A program made the position numbers and the translations under genes. From CAKOSP01 sp964369845 (lineage in GTDB: Bacteria > Bacillota_I > Bacilli_A > RF39 > UBA660): DNA of 64,000 nucleotides. The notes under the pieces are model-generated. The model saw nothing but the letters and a program-made list of their open reading frames with translations, was not told where the DNA came from and made no database searches. The DNA lies in NCBI GenBank assembly GCA_964369845.1, contig CAYJFJ010000001.1, positions 46,643 to 110,642 of the forward strand, written 5' to 3'. Shown piece after piece: positions 1 through 8,630 of the stretch; the stretch's first letter is position 1, and each line of letters starts with the position of its first letter.

Positions 1-26
1 AGTTGAATTTACTAGCGGAGATTTAG

Positions 27-2021
27 ATGAAGAAAATAATTAGAAAATTATCTAAAAGAAATAAATTTACAGTTGTTTTATATTTACTAACAATACTAGC
101 TTATATTGTTAGTTTTTCCATATTTACTAAAAACGTATTAAGTTTAAAAGATATAGAGACGCTTGTAAGATATATTATATTAGCTTTATTCGCAGTGTAT
201 TTTATAAACTTTGTACTAGCAAATTTATTAAGAATTATAGAAAGAAGATATAAGAAATTTTATATATCGTTTAGTATAAGTTTATTTTTTATAATTATAT
301 TTATATTAGGTAGCCTTGCAATTAATTTTGTATATTCGGGAATATCAAGTTTTGGAGAAAGTGAAACAATAGTATATTCGCAACACTTAATAACTTTAAC
401 AGATGATGAATTAGAAGAAGAAGATAATATAGGTATAATATCATCAGATGACGATAATCATGGAAATGATTTGTCTACAAAACTTATAGAAGCAGAAAGA
501 TTGAGTAATAAAATATTAACTTATGATGATTATGTTCATATGTTAACGCAGCTTTATGAAGGTAAAATTGATGCAGCTTTAGTACCTGGAACATATTTGA
601 CATTATATAGTAATGAAGAAGGATTTGAAAATATTGCAAGTGAAACAGAAATCATTGCAACGTATAGTGAAGAACAAGAGAATAAAGATATAACAATTAC
701 ATCAACTAAAGATTTTGATGAACCACTTACATTTCTTATAATGGGAGTAGACTCAGAAACTGATGGTTTAAATGCAAATGCTGCCTTCAATGGTGATACT
801 TTAATGATGGTAACATTTAATCCTAAAACACTAAATGCTACAATGTTTAGTATTCCAAGAGATACTTTAGTTCCAATAGCGTGTAGATCAAATACATTAA
901 ATAAAATAAATTCATCAGCAGCATATGGTACTGAGTGTGTTATAGATACAGTAGAAAATTTTACAGGTATTACAGTTGATTATTATGTAAAAATAAATTT
1001 CAAAGGTGTAGTAGATTTAGTAGATGCTATTGGAGGAATAACAGTAGATGTTGAAGAGCCGGATATAGATACATATGATGGTCAAGTATGTGAGCAAAAT
1101 TCAGATAGACAGTTCGGAGATGAACTTATATGTATGGATTCAGGAATTCAACATTTAGATGGTGAGCAAGCACTTGCTTATGCTCGTAATAGAAAATTAT
1201 ATTTAACATCTGATTTAGCAAGAACACAACATCAGCAACAAGTAGTAGAAGCAATAGCAAATCAATTACTTACACTGAGTAGTATTGAAGATTTTGAAAA
1301 AGTATTTGATACAGTTGATAAAAATATAGTTTCAAATATGCAACCAGAACAAATATTTTCAGCATATAATGTTATGAAGGATATTGTATTTAATTCAATA
1401 AGTGGAAATGGATTCGTATCAATTGAAAAAAGTTATTTAGAAGTTTATAGCTTAAGAGTATGGATTGAGTCAAGCCAAAGAGAAAGTGAAACTTTAGGAT
1501 ATTATAAAGATTCGCTAGAAGATATAAAACAAATGATGGAAATAAACTTAGGCTTAAAAGAAGATGAAAGTACAAAAACATTCTCATTTTCTGCTAATGA
1601 ATATTATGAACCAGTAGTAGCAGGAGATGGATATGTTAAAGAACGAACTGAAGAAGTATTATCAAATTATGTAGGTTCAAATAAATCAGATGCCCAAAGT
1701 TTTTGTACAAAAAATGGAATAAGTTGTACATTCGAAACAGTTGATTCAGACGATGAAAATTATAATATGTATGTAAGTGAAGGATTAATAGGAGCACAAA
1801 GTGTACACGAAAAAGTACTGTTATCTACAATAGATAAAATAACATTTTATTTAGTAGGAGAGAACTTAAATAAAGAAGATGAAGAAGACGAACCAACTGA
1901 AAATAATGAAGAAAAGCCAGAAGAAGAAAAACCAGAAGAAGAAAAACCAGAAGAAGATTTAGAACCAGAAAAAGAACCTGAGTCAGATGTATCATCATCA
2001 GACAATGATTCATTAGAATAA
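27..2021 (+). CDS. LCP (LytR-CpsA-Psr) family glycopolymer ligase with C-terminal PASTA-like domain
   Basis: LCP enzymes move undecaprenyl-linked glycopolymers onto peptidoglycan at the outer membrane face. The N-terminus has three hydrophobic segments (about residues 15-105), followed by a soluble module (about 110-230) also present in the second LCP protein of this window. The LCP core (about 235-450) is complete: SIPRDT with Arg278, NKINSSAAYG, DAIGGITVDV, YARNRK and the ARTQHQQQ pyrophosphate-binding stretch. Residues about 560-640 (SNKSDAQSFCTKNGISC) look like a degenerate PASTA domain, and the tail is a Glu/Pro-rich repeat. The start has GGAG eight bases upstream. It probably attaches the polysaccharide encoded downstream, which is inference from context. 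Confidence 0.9.
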   Translation: MKKIIRKLSKRNKFTVVLYLLTILAYIVSFSIFTKNVLSLKDIETLVRYIILALFAVYFINFVLANLLRIIERRYKKFYISFSISLFFIIIFILGSLAINFVYSGISSFGESETIVYSQHLITLTDDELEEEDNIGIISSDDDNHGNDLSTKLIEAERLSNKILTYDDYVHMLTQLYEGKIDAALVPGTYLTLYSNEEGFENIASETEIIATYSEEQENKDITITSTKDFDEPLTFLIMGVDSETDGLNANAAFNGDTLMMVTFNPKTLNATMFSIPRDTLVPIACRSNTLNKINSSAAYGTECVIDTVENFTGITVDYYVKINFKGVVDLVDAIGGITVDVEEPDIDTYDGQVCEQNSDRQFGDELICMDSGIQHLDGEQALAYARNRKLYLTSDLARTQHQQQVVEAIANQLLTLSSIEDFEKVFDTVDKNIVSNMQPEQIFSAYNVMKDIVFNSISGNGFVSIEKSYLEVYSLRVWIESSQRESETLGYYKDSLEDIKQMMEINLGLKEDESTKTFSFSANEYYEPVVAGDGYVKERTEEVLSNYVGSNKSDAQSFCTKNGISCTFETVDSDDENYNMYVSEGLIGAQSVHEKVLLSTIDKITFYLVGENLNKEDEEDEPTENNEEKPEEEKPEEEKPEEDLEPEKEPESDVSSSDNDSLE

Positions 2022-2055
2022 AAAAGAAATAATTTGAAATTATTTCTTTTTTTTT
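2021..2055. terminator. Bidirectional terminator between convergent genes
   Basis: A 12-bp A/T stem (AAGAAATAATTT and its complement) with a one-base loop is flanked by an A-run on the left and a T-run on the right. It can stop both the LCP gene and the convergent Lys-rich gene. Confidence 0.7.
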
Positions 2056-2083
2056 GCAAGAAAAAAACATATATATATATGCT

Positions 2084-2905
2084 TTATTTCTTTTTCTTAT
2101 TTCCTAATTGTTTATTAATTGCATCTACTTTACTTTTTTTAGTGTTAGTATTATTTTTCTTCTTAGTAGAAGAGTTTTTAGATTTAGCACTAGTTTTCTT
2201 CTTAGTAGAAGCATTTTTGTTTTTAGTATTAGTATTTTTAGAAGTAGTTTCTTTTTTACTTGTAACTTTAATTTCTGATTTATTATTTTCAGCAGCAGGT
2301 TTATCTTTTGTTTTCTTAGTTTTATTTTGCTTGTTATCTTTAACGTTAGTCTTTTTAACTTCTTCTTTTTTCTTAACTTTAGTATTAGGTTTAACTTTAT
2401 CTTTCTTAACTTTTTTAACAGTACTTACTTTACTCTTAACTTTTTTACTATTTTTAAGGTCTACATTTTTAAGTTTATTAAATAAGTTAGAAAATTTATT
2501 TTTAATACCTGTAAACATTGTTTTAGGATTAAATTTACTATTTTGGGTAACCTTTTTAGTTAATGAAGTAACTTTTAATTTTAAGTCATGAGCGTAATCT
2601 TTAAATGTAGGTTTATCACTTTTATCGTTTTTACGTTTTAAGCGATAATTGTTAAAATTAATTTTAATATCTGTAATATAATCTTTAAATTTGATTTTAT
2701 CTTTTTGATCTGTTTTCTTTTTAATATCTTTAGTAGAATTAATTTTAACAACTTTCTTATTAGTGTTTTTCTTAATAGTCTTACTTTGAATTTCTTCTTC
2801 AGTAGGTTTAAGAAGTAAAAATAATATAAGAACGGTTAAAGTTAATAAATATAAACAGATCAAACATATAAAAATTATGTCAATTTGATCAAAAGTTTTT
2901 GTCAT
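2084..2905 (-). CDS. Lys-rich single-pass membrane protein of unknown function
   Basis: About 273 residues. One N-terminal membrane segment (about residues 9-33, Ile/Leu-rich) is followed by a very basic, low-complexity region made almost entirely of Lys, Asn, Thr and Ser, with many KKK and TKK runs. I recognise no catalytic motif. The basic tail could bind nucleic acid, ribosomes or anionic wall polymer, but nothing shows which. I prefer the ATG at 2905, preceded by GGTG, over a GTG nine bases upstream. It diverges from the dockerin-enzyme gene. An ORF on the opposite strand here is a shadow of the Lys/Asn codons. Confidence 0.75.
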   Translation of the reverse strand: MTKTFDQIDIIFICLICLYLLTLTVLILFLLLKPTEEEIQSKTIKKNTNKKVVKINSTKDIKKKTDQKDKIKFKDYITDIKINFNNYRLKRKNDKSDKPTFKDYAHDLKLKVTSLTKKVTQNSKFNPKTMFTGIKNKFSNLFNKLKNVDLKNSKKVKSKVSTVKKVKKDKVKPNTKVKKKEEVKKTNVKDNKQNKTKKTKDKPAAENNKSEIKVTSKKETTSKNTNTKNKNASTKKKTSAKSKNSSTKKKNNTNTKKSKVDAINKQLGNKKKK

Positions 2906-2955
2906 TTGTATCACCGATTTTATTATATTATAAAGTTTATTAAAAAACTAGTGTA

Positions 2956-2987
2956 AATTTGACACTTTTAAATAAAAATGTCAAATT
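2956..2987. repeat. Perfect 9-bp inverted repeat in the divergent promoter region
   Basis: AATTTGACA at 2956-2964 and TGTCAAATT at 2979-2987 are exact complements separated by 14 bases. It has no following T-run and lies between two divergent genes, upstream of a TATAAT at 3014-3019, so it is a better candidate operator than terminator. Confidence 0.5.
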
Positions 2988-3039
2988 GAATGGAAAAAGT
3001 ATACTCAAAATGATATAATGTATAAAGATAGGAGGCATA

Positions 3040-4743
3040 ATGAAAAAAGTAGTATTTATATTTATAATGATAATAACTTTCATAATGCCTGAAATAGTAT
3101 CAGCTAAAACCTACAATGTTAGAATAGTTGACGAATATGTAAACTTAAGATCAGCACCTTCGACTAGTGGAACATTAATTGAAAGATTAGAAGTTGATAC
3201 TATCCACACTTTAATTGAATTAGAAAAAACAAATAACTGGTATAAAATAACAAGTGCATCAGGAAATATAGGATATATTTCTGCTAACTATGCAGCTGCA
3301 TTTATTGATTATCAAACAGAAAGTAGTGAAGCAGTAACAGAGTGCGAAATAGCAATGAAAAATGCTGGTTTCACAGATTCATCTTACTGGCCATATTTAT
3401 GTTTTATGAAAGAAACAAATCCAAACTGGAATTTTGTACCAATCATTACAAATTTAGAATGGCAAGATGCAGTAGAAAACGAAAGTATATGTGGTAGAAG
3501 TTATATAATGACTAGTGATGCCAATTACATAGATTCTAGTTGTGTTAATCAGTATGAACATACTTGGTACCCAGCGAGTAAAAAAGCAGTTTCTTATTAC
3601 ATGGATCCGCGTAACTTTTTAGCAGAAAATTTTATTTTTCAATTTGAATATTTAAAATATGACACTTCACTTGAAAGTAGTTATGTACCAGTTATAACAA
3701 GTACACTTTCATCGTCAAATTTTTATAATTATCATCTTGCACTAGGTAATGATTTTTCATCAGTACTTAATACAGCTGCAAAAGATGCTAATGTAAGTCC
3801 TACATTCTTAGCGGCTAGAATTCTTCAAGAACTAGGTAGTAAAGATTCTTTATACGGTTTATTTAGTGGTATTGAAGAAGGATATGTAGGATATTATAAT
3901 TTTTATAATTATGGAGTTACAGATTACTGTGCTACTACACAAGGGGCAGTAAAATGTGGTCTTGATTCAGCTGTTAGGTATGGCTGGAATACATTATATA
4001 ATGCGTTAAAAGGCGGAGCAGTCTTCATTGGTGATTATTATGTAAATGTAGGGCAGTATACAACATATTTACAAAAATTTAACGTAGTGCCAACTGACTC
4101 TTCAAAGTTATATGTACATCAATATCAAACTAATATTATGGCTCCAATGACAGAAGCAAGAACTGTATATAGTAGTATAGATTCAAAAGGTTTGTTAGAT
4201 AATGCATATACGTTTTATATACCTGTTTACAATAATATGGATAAAATAGTTGACAATACAGGCTCAGGTGCTACTGGAGAAGAAGAAGATGCAGTAGATC
4301 CAAGTGTTATTGAGATAAGTACAATTGTAACGACAAGTGGTTATAGATACCAAACAGGTTATATAAGTAATTTTGAAGTAGGCACTTTAGTTAGTGATGT
4401 TTTAACAAAACTTGAATCAGTAGCGGGAAAATCAAATGTAACAATTACAAATAAAGATGGTTTTACTATAACAGATGGACTTATAAAAACAGGTGATAAA
4501 ATAACAATAAAAAATTCGCTTACAACTGAGTCTTTAGTTGTAATAGTTTATGGTGATACATCAGGTGATGGAAAAATAGATGCACTTGATTTATTGCAAG
4601 TTCAAAAAAATATATTAGGAACATATAATTTAGTTAATGAATATGCTCTAGCAGCAGACACATCAAAAGATGGAAAAATAGATGCACTTGATTTATTACA
4701 AGTTCAAAAAAACTTGTTAGAAACATATAAAATAGAACAATAA
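3040..4743 (+). CDS. Secreted SH3b / glucosaminidase-type cell-wall hydrolase with C-terminal dockerin
   Basis: A secreted 567-residue protein. The signal peptide ends near residue 22 (IVSA). An SH3b wall-binding domain covers about 25-90 (VNLRSAPSTSG...WYKI...GYI). The middle (about 180-390) resembles the GH73 / LytG-type N-acetylglucosaminidase fold, with a likely catalytic Glu264 in AARILQELGSKDSLYG. The last ~65 residues are a dockerin: two near-identical calcium loops, DTSGDGKIDALD and DTSKDGKIDALD, each followed by LLQVQKN. RBS is AGGAGG. The next gene, 11 bp on, encodes a membrane-bound cohesin, so this enzyme is probably held on the cell surface by it (inference). Confidence 0.88.
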   Translation: MKKVVFIFIMIITFIMPEIVSAKTYNVRIVDEYVNLRSAPSTSGTLIERLEVDTIHTLIELEKTNNWYKITSASGNIGYISANYAAAFIDYQTESSEAVTECEIAMKNAGFTDSSYWPYLCFMKETNPNWNFVPIITNLEWQDAVENESICGRSYIMTSDANYIDSSCVNQYEHTWYPASKKAVSYYMDPRNFLAENFIFQFEYLKYDTSLESSYVPVITSTLSSSNFYNYHLALGNDFSSVLNTAAKDANVSPTFLAARILQELGSKDSLYGLFSGIEEGYVGYYNFYNYGVTDYCATTQGAVKCGLDSAVRYGWNTLYNALKGGAVFIGDYYVNVGQYTTYLQKFNVVPTDSSKLYVHQYQTNIMAPMTEARTVYSSIDSKGLLDNAYTFYIPVYNNMDKIVDNTGSGATGEEEDAVDPSVIEISTIVTTSGYRYQTGYISNFEVGTLVSDVLTKLESVAGKSNVTITNKDGFTITDGLIKTGDKITIKNSLTTESLVVIVYGDTSGDGKIDALDLLQVQKNILGTYNLVNEYALAADTSKDGKIDALDLLQVQKNLLETYKIEQ

Positions 4744-4754
4744 AAAGGAGTAAA

Positions 4755-6260
4755 ATGAAGAATATAAAATATATAGTAGCTGCACTGTTGTGCATCTTTA
4801 TCTTACCAGGGTCAGTAAATGCTGCAAGTGGTAATATATCAGTAACAAGTTCATCAACGATAGTTCTTGGTAATACGGTAACAGTTACAGTAAAGTTATC
4901 AAGTTCAGTAGCAATTGGATCTTGGGAAATGAATTTATCATATGACAAAAGTTATTTAGAGCTTACTAGTTCAACGGGTGAAGCTGGTGGAGTTGGAATG
5001 GTTAATTCATCAGCAGGAGTTTCAGGAATTACAAGTAAAACATACACATTTAAATTTAGAACTTTAAAAACTGGTTCAACAAAAGTATCAGTATCAAGTT
5101 ATGATGTGTATGCAAATGACTTTACACCAATGACTATTAGTTCATCAAGCAAAACAATAACAATAAAAACGCAAGAAGAAATCGAAGCAAGTTATTCAAA
5201 AGACAATGATTTAAAATCTTTATCAGTAGATGGTTTTGAATTAAATCAAACATTTGACAAAGACATACTTGAATACACAGTAGATGTGCCAGAAGACACA
5301 AAGGAAATAAAAATAAATGCTAGTAAAAATGATTCTACAGCAAGTATTAGTGGAACAGGAACATTTCCGGTTACAAGTGGAACTAATACCTTTGAAATTG
5401 TTGTAAGGGCGCAAAATGGTAGTGAGCAAACATACAAAGTAGTAGTAAATGTAATAGATAAAAATCCAATAAATATTGAAATTGAAGGAAACACTTTATC
5501 AGTGGTTAAAATAAAAGAAGATTTAACAGTTCCAGATTTATATGAAGAAGTAACTATTAAAATAGATTCATATGATATTCCTGCATTTTACAATAAATAT
5601 TTAGATTACACATTAGTAGGATTAAAAGATACAAGCGGCAATATATATTTATACATATATGATGAAGAGGTAAACTCTTATGAGTTATATAATGAAATTA
5701 AATTTTCAAATCTTACAATTATACCAATTAAAAGTGAAGAGCTTTTAGAAGGTTACGAAAAATTTAGCGAGAGTGTAAATGGAGTAGAAAGTGAAGTTTA
5801 TAAGTTAGAAAAAGATTCTAGATATTCAGTATTTTACGGTAAAAATGTAGAAACTGGAGAAGAAGGTTTTTATAAATATGATAATGTAGATAATACACTT
5901 ATGAAGTTTGATGAAGAAGAACATGAAGAATATACACTGTTAAGCCAAAATATGAAATTATATACATATATAATTTTTGGTTTTTCAGGAATGTTTATAA
6001 TATTATTTATAATTATAATAGTTTTAATAGTTAAAGTTAATAAAAGAAAAGTACAAAACAAAAATATTTCTAAAAAAGAACCTACGAGTAAACCGGTTAA
6101 TAAGCCTGTGAAAGAAGAAGTTAAAGAAGAAATAAAAGAAGATAAAAAAACAAGGGAAGAAAAACCTAAAGAAGAAACAAATAAAAAAGATGCTGAAGAA
6201 AAAGAAGAAACAAATAAAAAAGATTCTGAAGAAAAAGAAGAAGAGTTTGCACAGTTATAG
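4755..6260 (+). CDS. Membrane-anchored cohesin-domain protein
   Basis: A 501-residue receptor-like surface protein. Signal peptide to about residue 23; a cohesin domain (about 25-140, containing GSWEMNLSYDKSYLEL and the typical GTVTVTVKLSS-like opening strand); a cadherin-like beta-sandwich domain (about 148-240, LKSLSVDGFELNQTFDKDILEYTVDV); an unknown region (about 245-400); one membrane helix (about 405-430); and a Lys/Glu-rich cytoplasmic tail. The cohesin presumably binds the dockerin of the preceding gene product, with which it forms an operon (11-bp gap, AAAAGGAG RBS). The C-terminal codons lie inside the left copy of a 45-bp direct repeat. Confidence 0.88.
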   Translation: MKNIKYIVAALLCIFILPGSVNAASGNISVTSSSTIVLGNTVTVTVKLSSSVAIGSWEMNLSYDKSYLELTSSTGEAGGVGMVNSSAGVSGITSKTYTFKFRTLKTGSTKVSVSSYDVYANDFTPMTISSSSKTITIKTQEEIEASYSKDNDLKSLSVDGFELNQTFDKDILEYTVDVPEDTKEIKINASKNDSTASISGTGTFPVTSGTNTFEIVVRAQNGSEQTYKVVVNVIDKNPINIEIEGNTLSVVKIKEDLTVPDLYEEVTIKIDSYDIPAFYNKYLDYTLVGLKDTSGNIYLYIYDEEVNSYELYNEIKFSNLTIIPIKSEELLEGYEKFSESVNGVESEVYKLEKDSRYSVFYGKNVETGEEGFYKYDNVDNTLMKFDEEEHEEYTLLSQNMKLYTYIIFGFSGMFIILFIIIIVLIVKVNKRKVQNKNISKKEPTSKPVNKPVKEEVKEEIKEDKKTREEKPKEETNKKDAEEKEETNKKDSEEKEEEFAQL

Positions 6261-6285
6261 TCAAATTCTTCTTTTTTATTGAAAT
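6232..6285 (+). terminator. Terminator of the dockerin-cohesin operon
   Basis: An imperfect A/T stem pairs AAAAAGAAGAAGAGTTTG (inside the 3' end of the cohesin gene) with CAAATTCTTCTTTT, then a T-run. The right half is duplicated at 8537-8581. Confidence 0.55.
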
Positions 6286-6290
6286 AAAAA
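6246..6290 (+). repeat. 45-bp direct repeat, left copy
   Basis: These 45 bases (TTTGCACAGTTATAGTC at the left end) recur exactly at 8537-8581. The left copy includes the last codons and stop of the cohesin gene. The two copies bracket the two zinc-ribbon genes. Confidence 0.95.
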
Positions 6291-6326
6291 TTCAAATAAA
6301 TTATAATAAAGTCAGGAAGTGATAAA

Positions 6327-7103
6327 ATGGCGTTAATAAAGTGTCCAAAGTGTAATAAGGACGTAAGTGATACTATAAAAAAATGTGTACATTGCGATGT
6401 TAATATCAAATCTGAGTTAAATCGCCAAAAAAAAATTAAGTTGAAACTACTAGAAGAAAAAAAAGAAAAAATAGAAGATAAGTTAATAAAAAGAAAAGAA
6501 AAAATAAAAAAGGAAATTAAAAAAGAAATAACAAAAGCGAAGGTGACCAAAGAAAAAAAGACTGTAAAAGTGTTTTTCGATACATTGTTAATTTTATTAA
6601 CGGGAGTATTACTAGGTATTGGTTTAATGTTCAGTTATTACAATTTTTTCTTTAAAGATGGATTTCAACAGAATGATTGTGATGCACAAACTAACTATGA
6701 ATATTTAAATGAAGAAATGAATTACTATGTAGGTGGTATGAAAGAGATTATTAACCCTCATGAAGTGAATTCAATAATTTTTGCAGATAATGAAACATAT
6801 TTTATGGATTTGGTGTTGAATACAAGAGATGTTGTTACATTCGAGTATGACATATATTTATATGAAGAACAAGAAGTTGAAATAAGACCTGAAGCAAGCG
6901 CTTTGTGTGGTACTAATGAAAATGATTGTTCAAGCATGATACATTTTGAAATGAAATATAATAGTGTGCAAAATGTTTATGATGATATAAACGGAATTAG
7001 ATATAAACAAACTATAATAGTTAATATAATACCTGATGAAAAATATGCAAACGATAAAGGTTATATCGATATAAAACTTACACTTAGTGCAGATTTATAT
7101 TAA
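6327..7103 (+). CDS. Zinc-ribbon, coiled-coil, single-pass membrane protein
   Basis: 258 residues with unknown function. An N-terminal zinc ribbon has four Cys (CPKC...CVHC, residues 5-24), followed by a highly charged Lys/Glu coiled coil (about 30-80), a membrane helix (about 90-112) and an extracellular C-terminal domain (about 115-258) with four Cys that could form disulfides. The layout resembles the many zinc-ribbon membrane sensors and scaffolds of Bacillota but I recognise no named family. It is followed 15 bp later by another zinc-ribbon protein, and both lie between the 45-bp direct repeats. The A-rich leader has GGAAG as RBS. Confidence 0.82.
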   Translation: MALIKCPKCNKDVSDTIKKCVHCDVNIKSELNRQKKIKLKLLEEKKEKIEDKLIKRKEKIKKEIKKEITKAKVTKEKKTVKVFFDTLLILLTGVLLGIGLMFSYYNFFFKDGFQQNDCDAQTNYEYLNEEMNYYVGGMKEIINPHEVNSIIFADNETYFMDLVLNTRDVVTFEYDIYLYEEQEVEIRPEASALCGTNENDCSSMIHFEMKYNSVQNVYDDINGIRYKQTIIVNIIPDEKYANDKGYIDIKLTLSADLY

Positions 7104-7118
7104 AAAAGAGGAGTAGTT

Positions 7119-8519
7119 ATGAAAAAAGAGTGTCCAGAATGTAAAAAAAATGTAGATTATAATTTGAAAAGATGTTCAAATTGTGGTTTTAAATTACCTA
7201 GAGAAAAAAAATCTTTAAAAGATTATGATTATTCTAAATTGTTAAATAAAAAAATAGGATTTGCTTTTGTGGGTATTGTACTGGTAGTGTTTATATTTAA
7301 TGTAATAAATAATGATAAAAAAGAAATTGAAAACACTGTTAATGAGTATTTTAGTTTAATAAAAGAAGACAAAAATGAGTTAGCGAATAAACTTTTAACT
7401 AATGAATTATATTTAATAGATAATGCCATGTTCAATGAAGAAAATACTAAGTTATATTTAAGTAAATTAGATGTTAAAGTGACTAATGTAAAAATTGAAG
7501 GAGCTAGAGCTATTGTAGAATTAGAAAGAAAGGCTCCAGATTTATCGTACCTATTTGATAGATTCAAAGAAGAAGTAGACAAAGTTTCGTTAAATAATAT
7601 GCCAACAGCAGATGAAGTTTATAATGTAGAGTTAAAGTCGAAAAATTTAGAATATACAACTAAAACATTTGATATTAGTTTAGTGAAAAATAAAAACAAC
7701 TGGGAAATTGAAAACAATGAATATCTAACTAATTCAATATTTACAAATATAAGTACGTCTATAAATTTTGACGATGTTATTGATGATAGTGAGCAAGAAA
7801 GTAAAGAAGAAAAGTACTTACAATATGTTCAGTTAGTAAACTATAATTTGGATTATTTTGATAGTTATTCAAGTAACAACGTACCTGGTATATCAGACAT
7901 AGAAATAAAAAATAATGGAGACCACGAAATTACTGAAATTAAATTGAAGTTAGAGTTTAAAGATGATAATGGAAAAGTTATTTCTGAAAAAATAATTTCT
8001 GTTATGGATTTATTTACACCAGAAATAAAACCAAATTATAGTTTTAAACAAGAAGAAGATAAATTTTTTGAAGTAGAAAATTTGTCAAGTGAAATTAGTT
8101 TAGAAAATGTGAGTGTGACTGTTCACTCAGTTAAAATAGTTGAATATTTAGGTGAAAAAGAATCGGAAGAAGAAATATATATCAGAGAATATATGGATCT
8201 ACTAGATTATAATGTAAAAATACATACAAAATATAATAATGATAGAATTCCTGGGATAAGTGAAATAGAAATTAAAAACAGGGGAGAAAAAAACTTGAAT
8301 GAAGTTACTATAACAGTTTATTTCCAAGATGAAAATTATAATGATATTGCAGAAAATAGTATTCTAGTAATAGGAAATATATATGACTATAATGATGGAC
8401 TTAAATCTAATTATAGTTGGAAAATGGATAATGATAAATTTTACGAATTAGAAAATTTATCAGAAGAAGTTTCCCTTAGTAGATACAGAGTAGAAATATC
8501 AGAAATAGAATTTGAATAA
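7119..8519 (+). CDS. Zinc-ribbon membrane protein with duplicated extracellular domain
   Basis: 466 residues with unknown function. Zinc ribbon at residues 4-24 (CPEC...CSNCGFKLP), membrane helix at about 47-64, a DUF4878/NTF2-like region (about 70-205, with NNWEIENN), then two homologous ~115-residue extracellular domains. The repeats align on PGISDIEIKNNGDHEI / PGISEIEIKNRGEKNL and KPNYSFKQEEDKFFEVENLS / KSNYSWKMDNDKFYELENLS. The duplicated domains look like a beta-sandwich for ligand or protein binding. It pairs with the preceding gene (AGAGGAG RBS). Confidence 0.82.
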   Translation: MKKECPECKKNVDYNLKRCSNCGFKLPREKKSLKDYDYSKLLNKKIGFAFVGIVLVVFIFNVINNDKKEIENTVNEYFSLIKEDKNELANKLLTNELYLIDNAMFNEENTKLYLSKLDVKVTNVKIEGARAIVELERKAPDLSYLFDRFKEEVDKVSLNNMPTADEVYNVELKSKNLEYTTKTFDISLVKNKNNWEIENNEYLTNSIFTNISTSINFDDVIDDSEQESKEEKYLQYVQLVNYNLDYFDSYSSNNVPGISDIEIKNNGDHEITEIKLKLEFKDDNGKVISEKIISVMDLFTPEIKPNYSFKQEEDKFFEVENLSSEISLENVSVTVHSVKIVEYLGEKESEEEIYIREYMDLLDYNVKIHTKYNNDRIPGISEIEIKNRGEKNLNEVTITVYFQDENYNDIAENSILVIGNIYDYNDGLKSNYSWKMDNDKFYELENLSEEVSLSRYRVEISEIEFE

Positions 8520-8536
8520 ACTGTAAAAATTGAATA

Positions 8537-8581
8537 TTTGCACAGTTATAGTCAAATTCTTCTTTTTTATTGAAATAAAAA
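8537..8581 (+). repeat. 45-bp direct repeat, right copy
   Basis: Exact copy of 6246-6290, placed 17 bp after the stop of the second zinc-ribbon gene. Here the sequence is non-coding, and only the distal half of the terminator stem is present. Confidence 0.95.
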
Positions 8582-8630
8582 GTTATTTAAACTATAATAA
8601 ATAAAGGGAAACCTTTAGAAAGAAGATAAT

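Noticed and set aside
1..43. 3' end of an upstream gene (frame reading to TAG at 41-43)
   Set aside because: Only about 13 codons are in the window, too short to call; another frame also stops at 24-26.
2034..2591. Long hydrophobic + strand ORF opposite the Lys-rich gene
   Set aside because: It mirrors Lys/Asn codons of the minus-strand gene as Phe/Leu/Val; no RBS, and the minus-strand gene has a proper start and shares a terminator.
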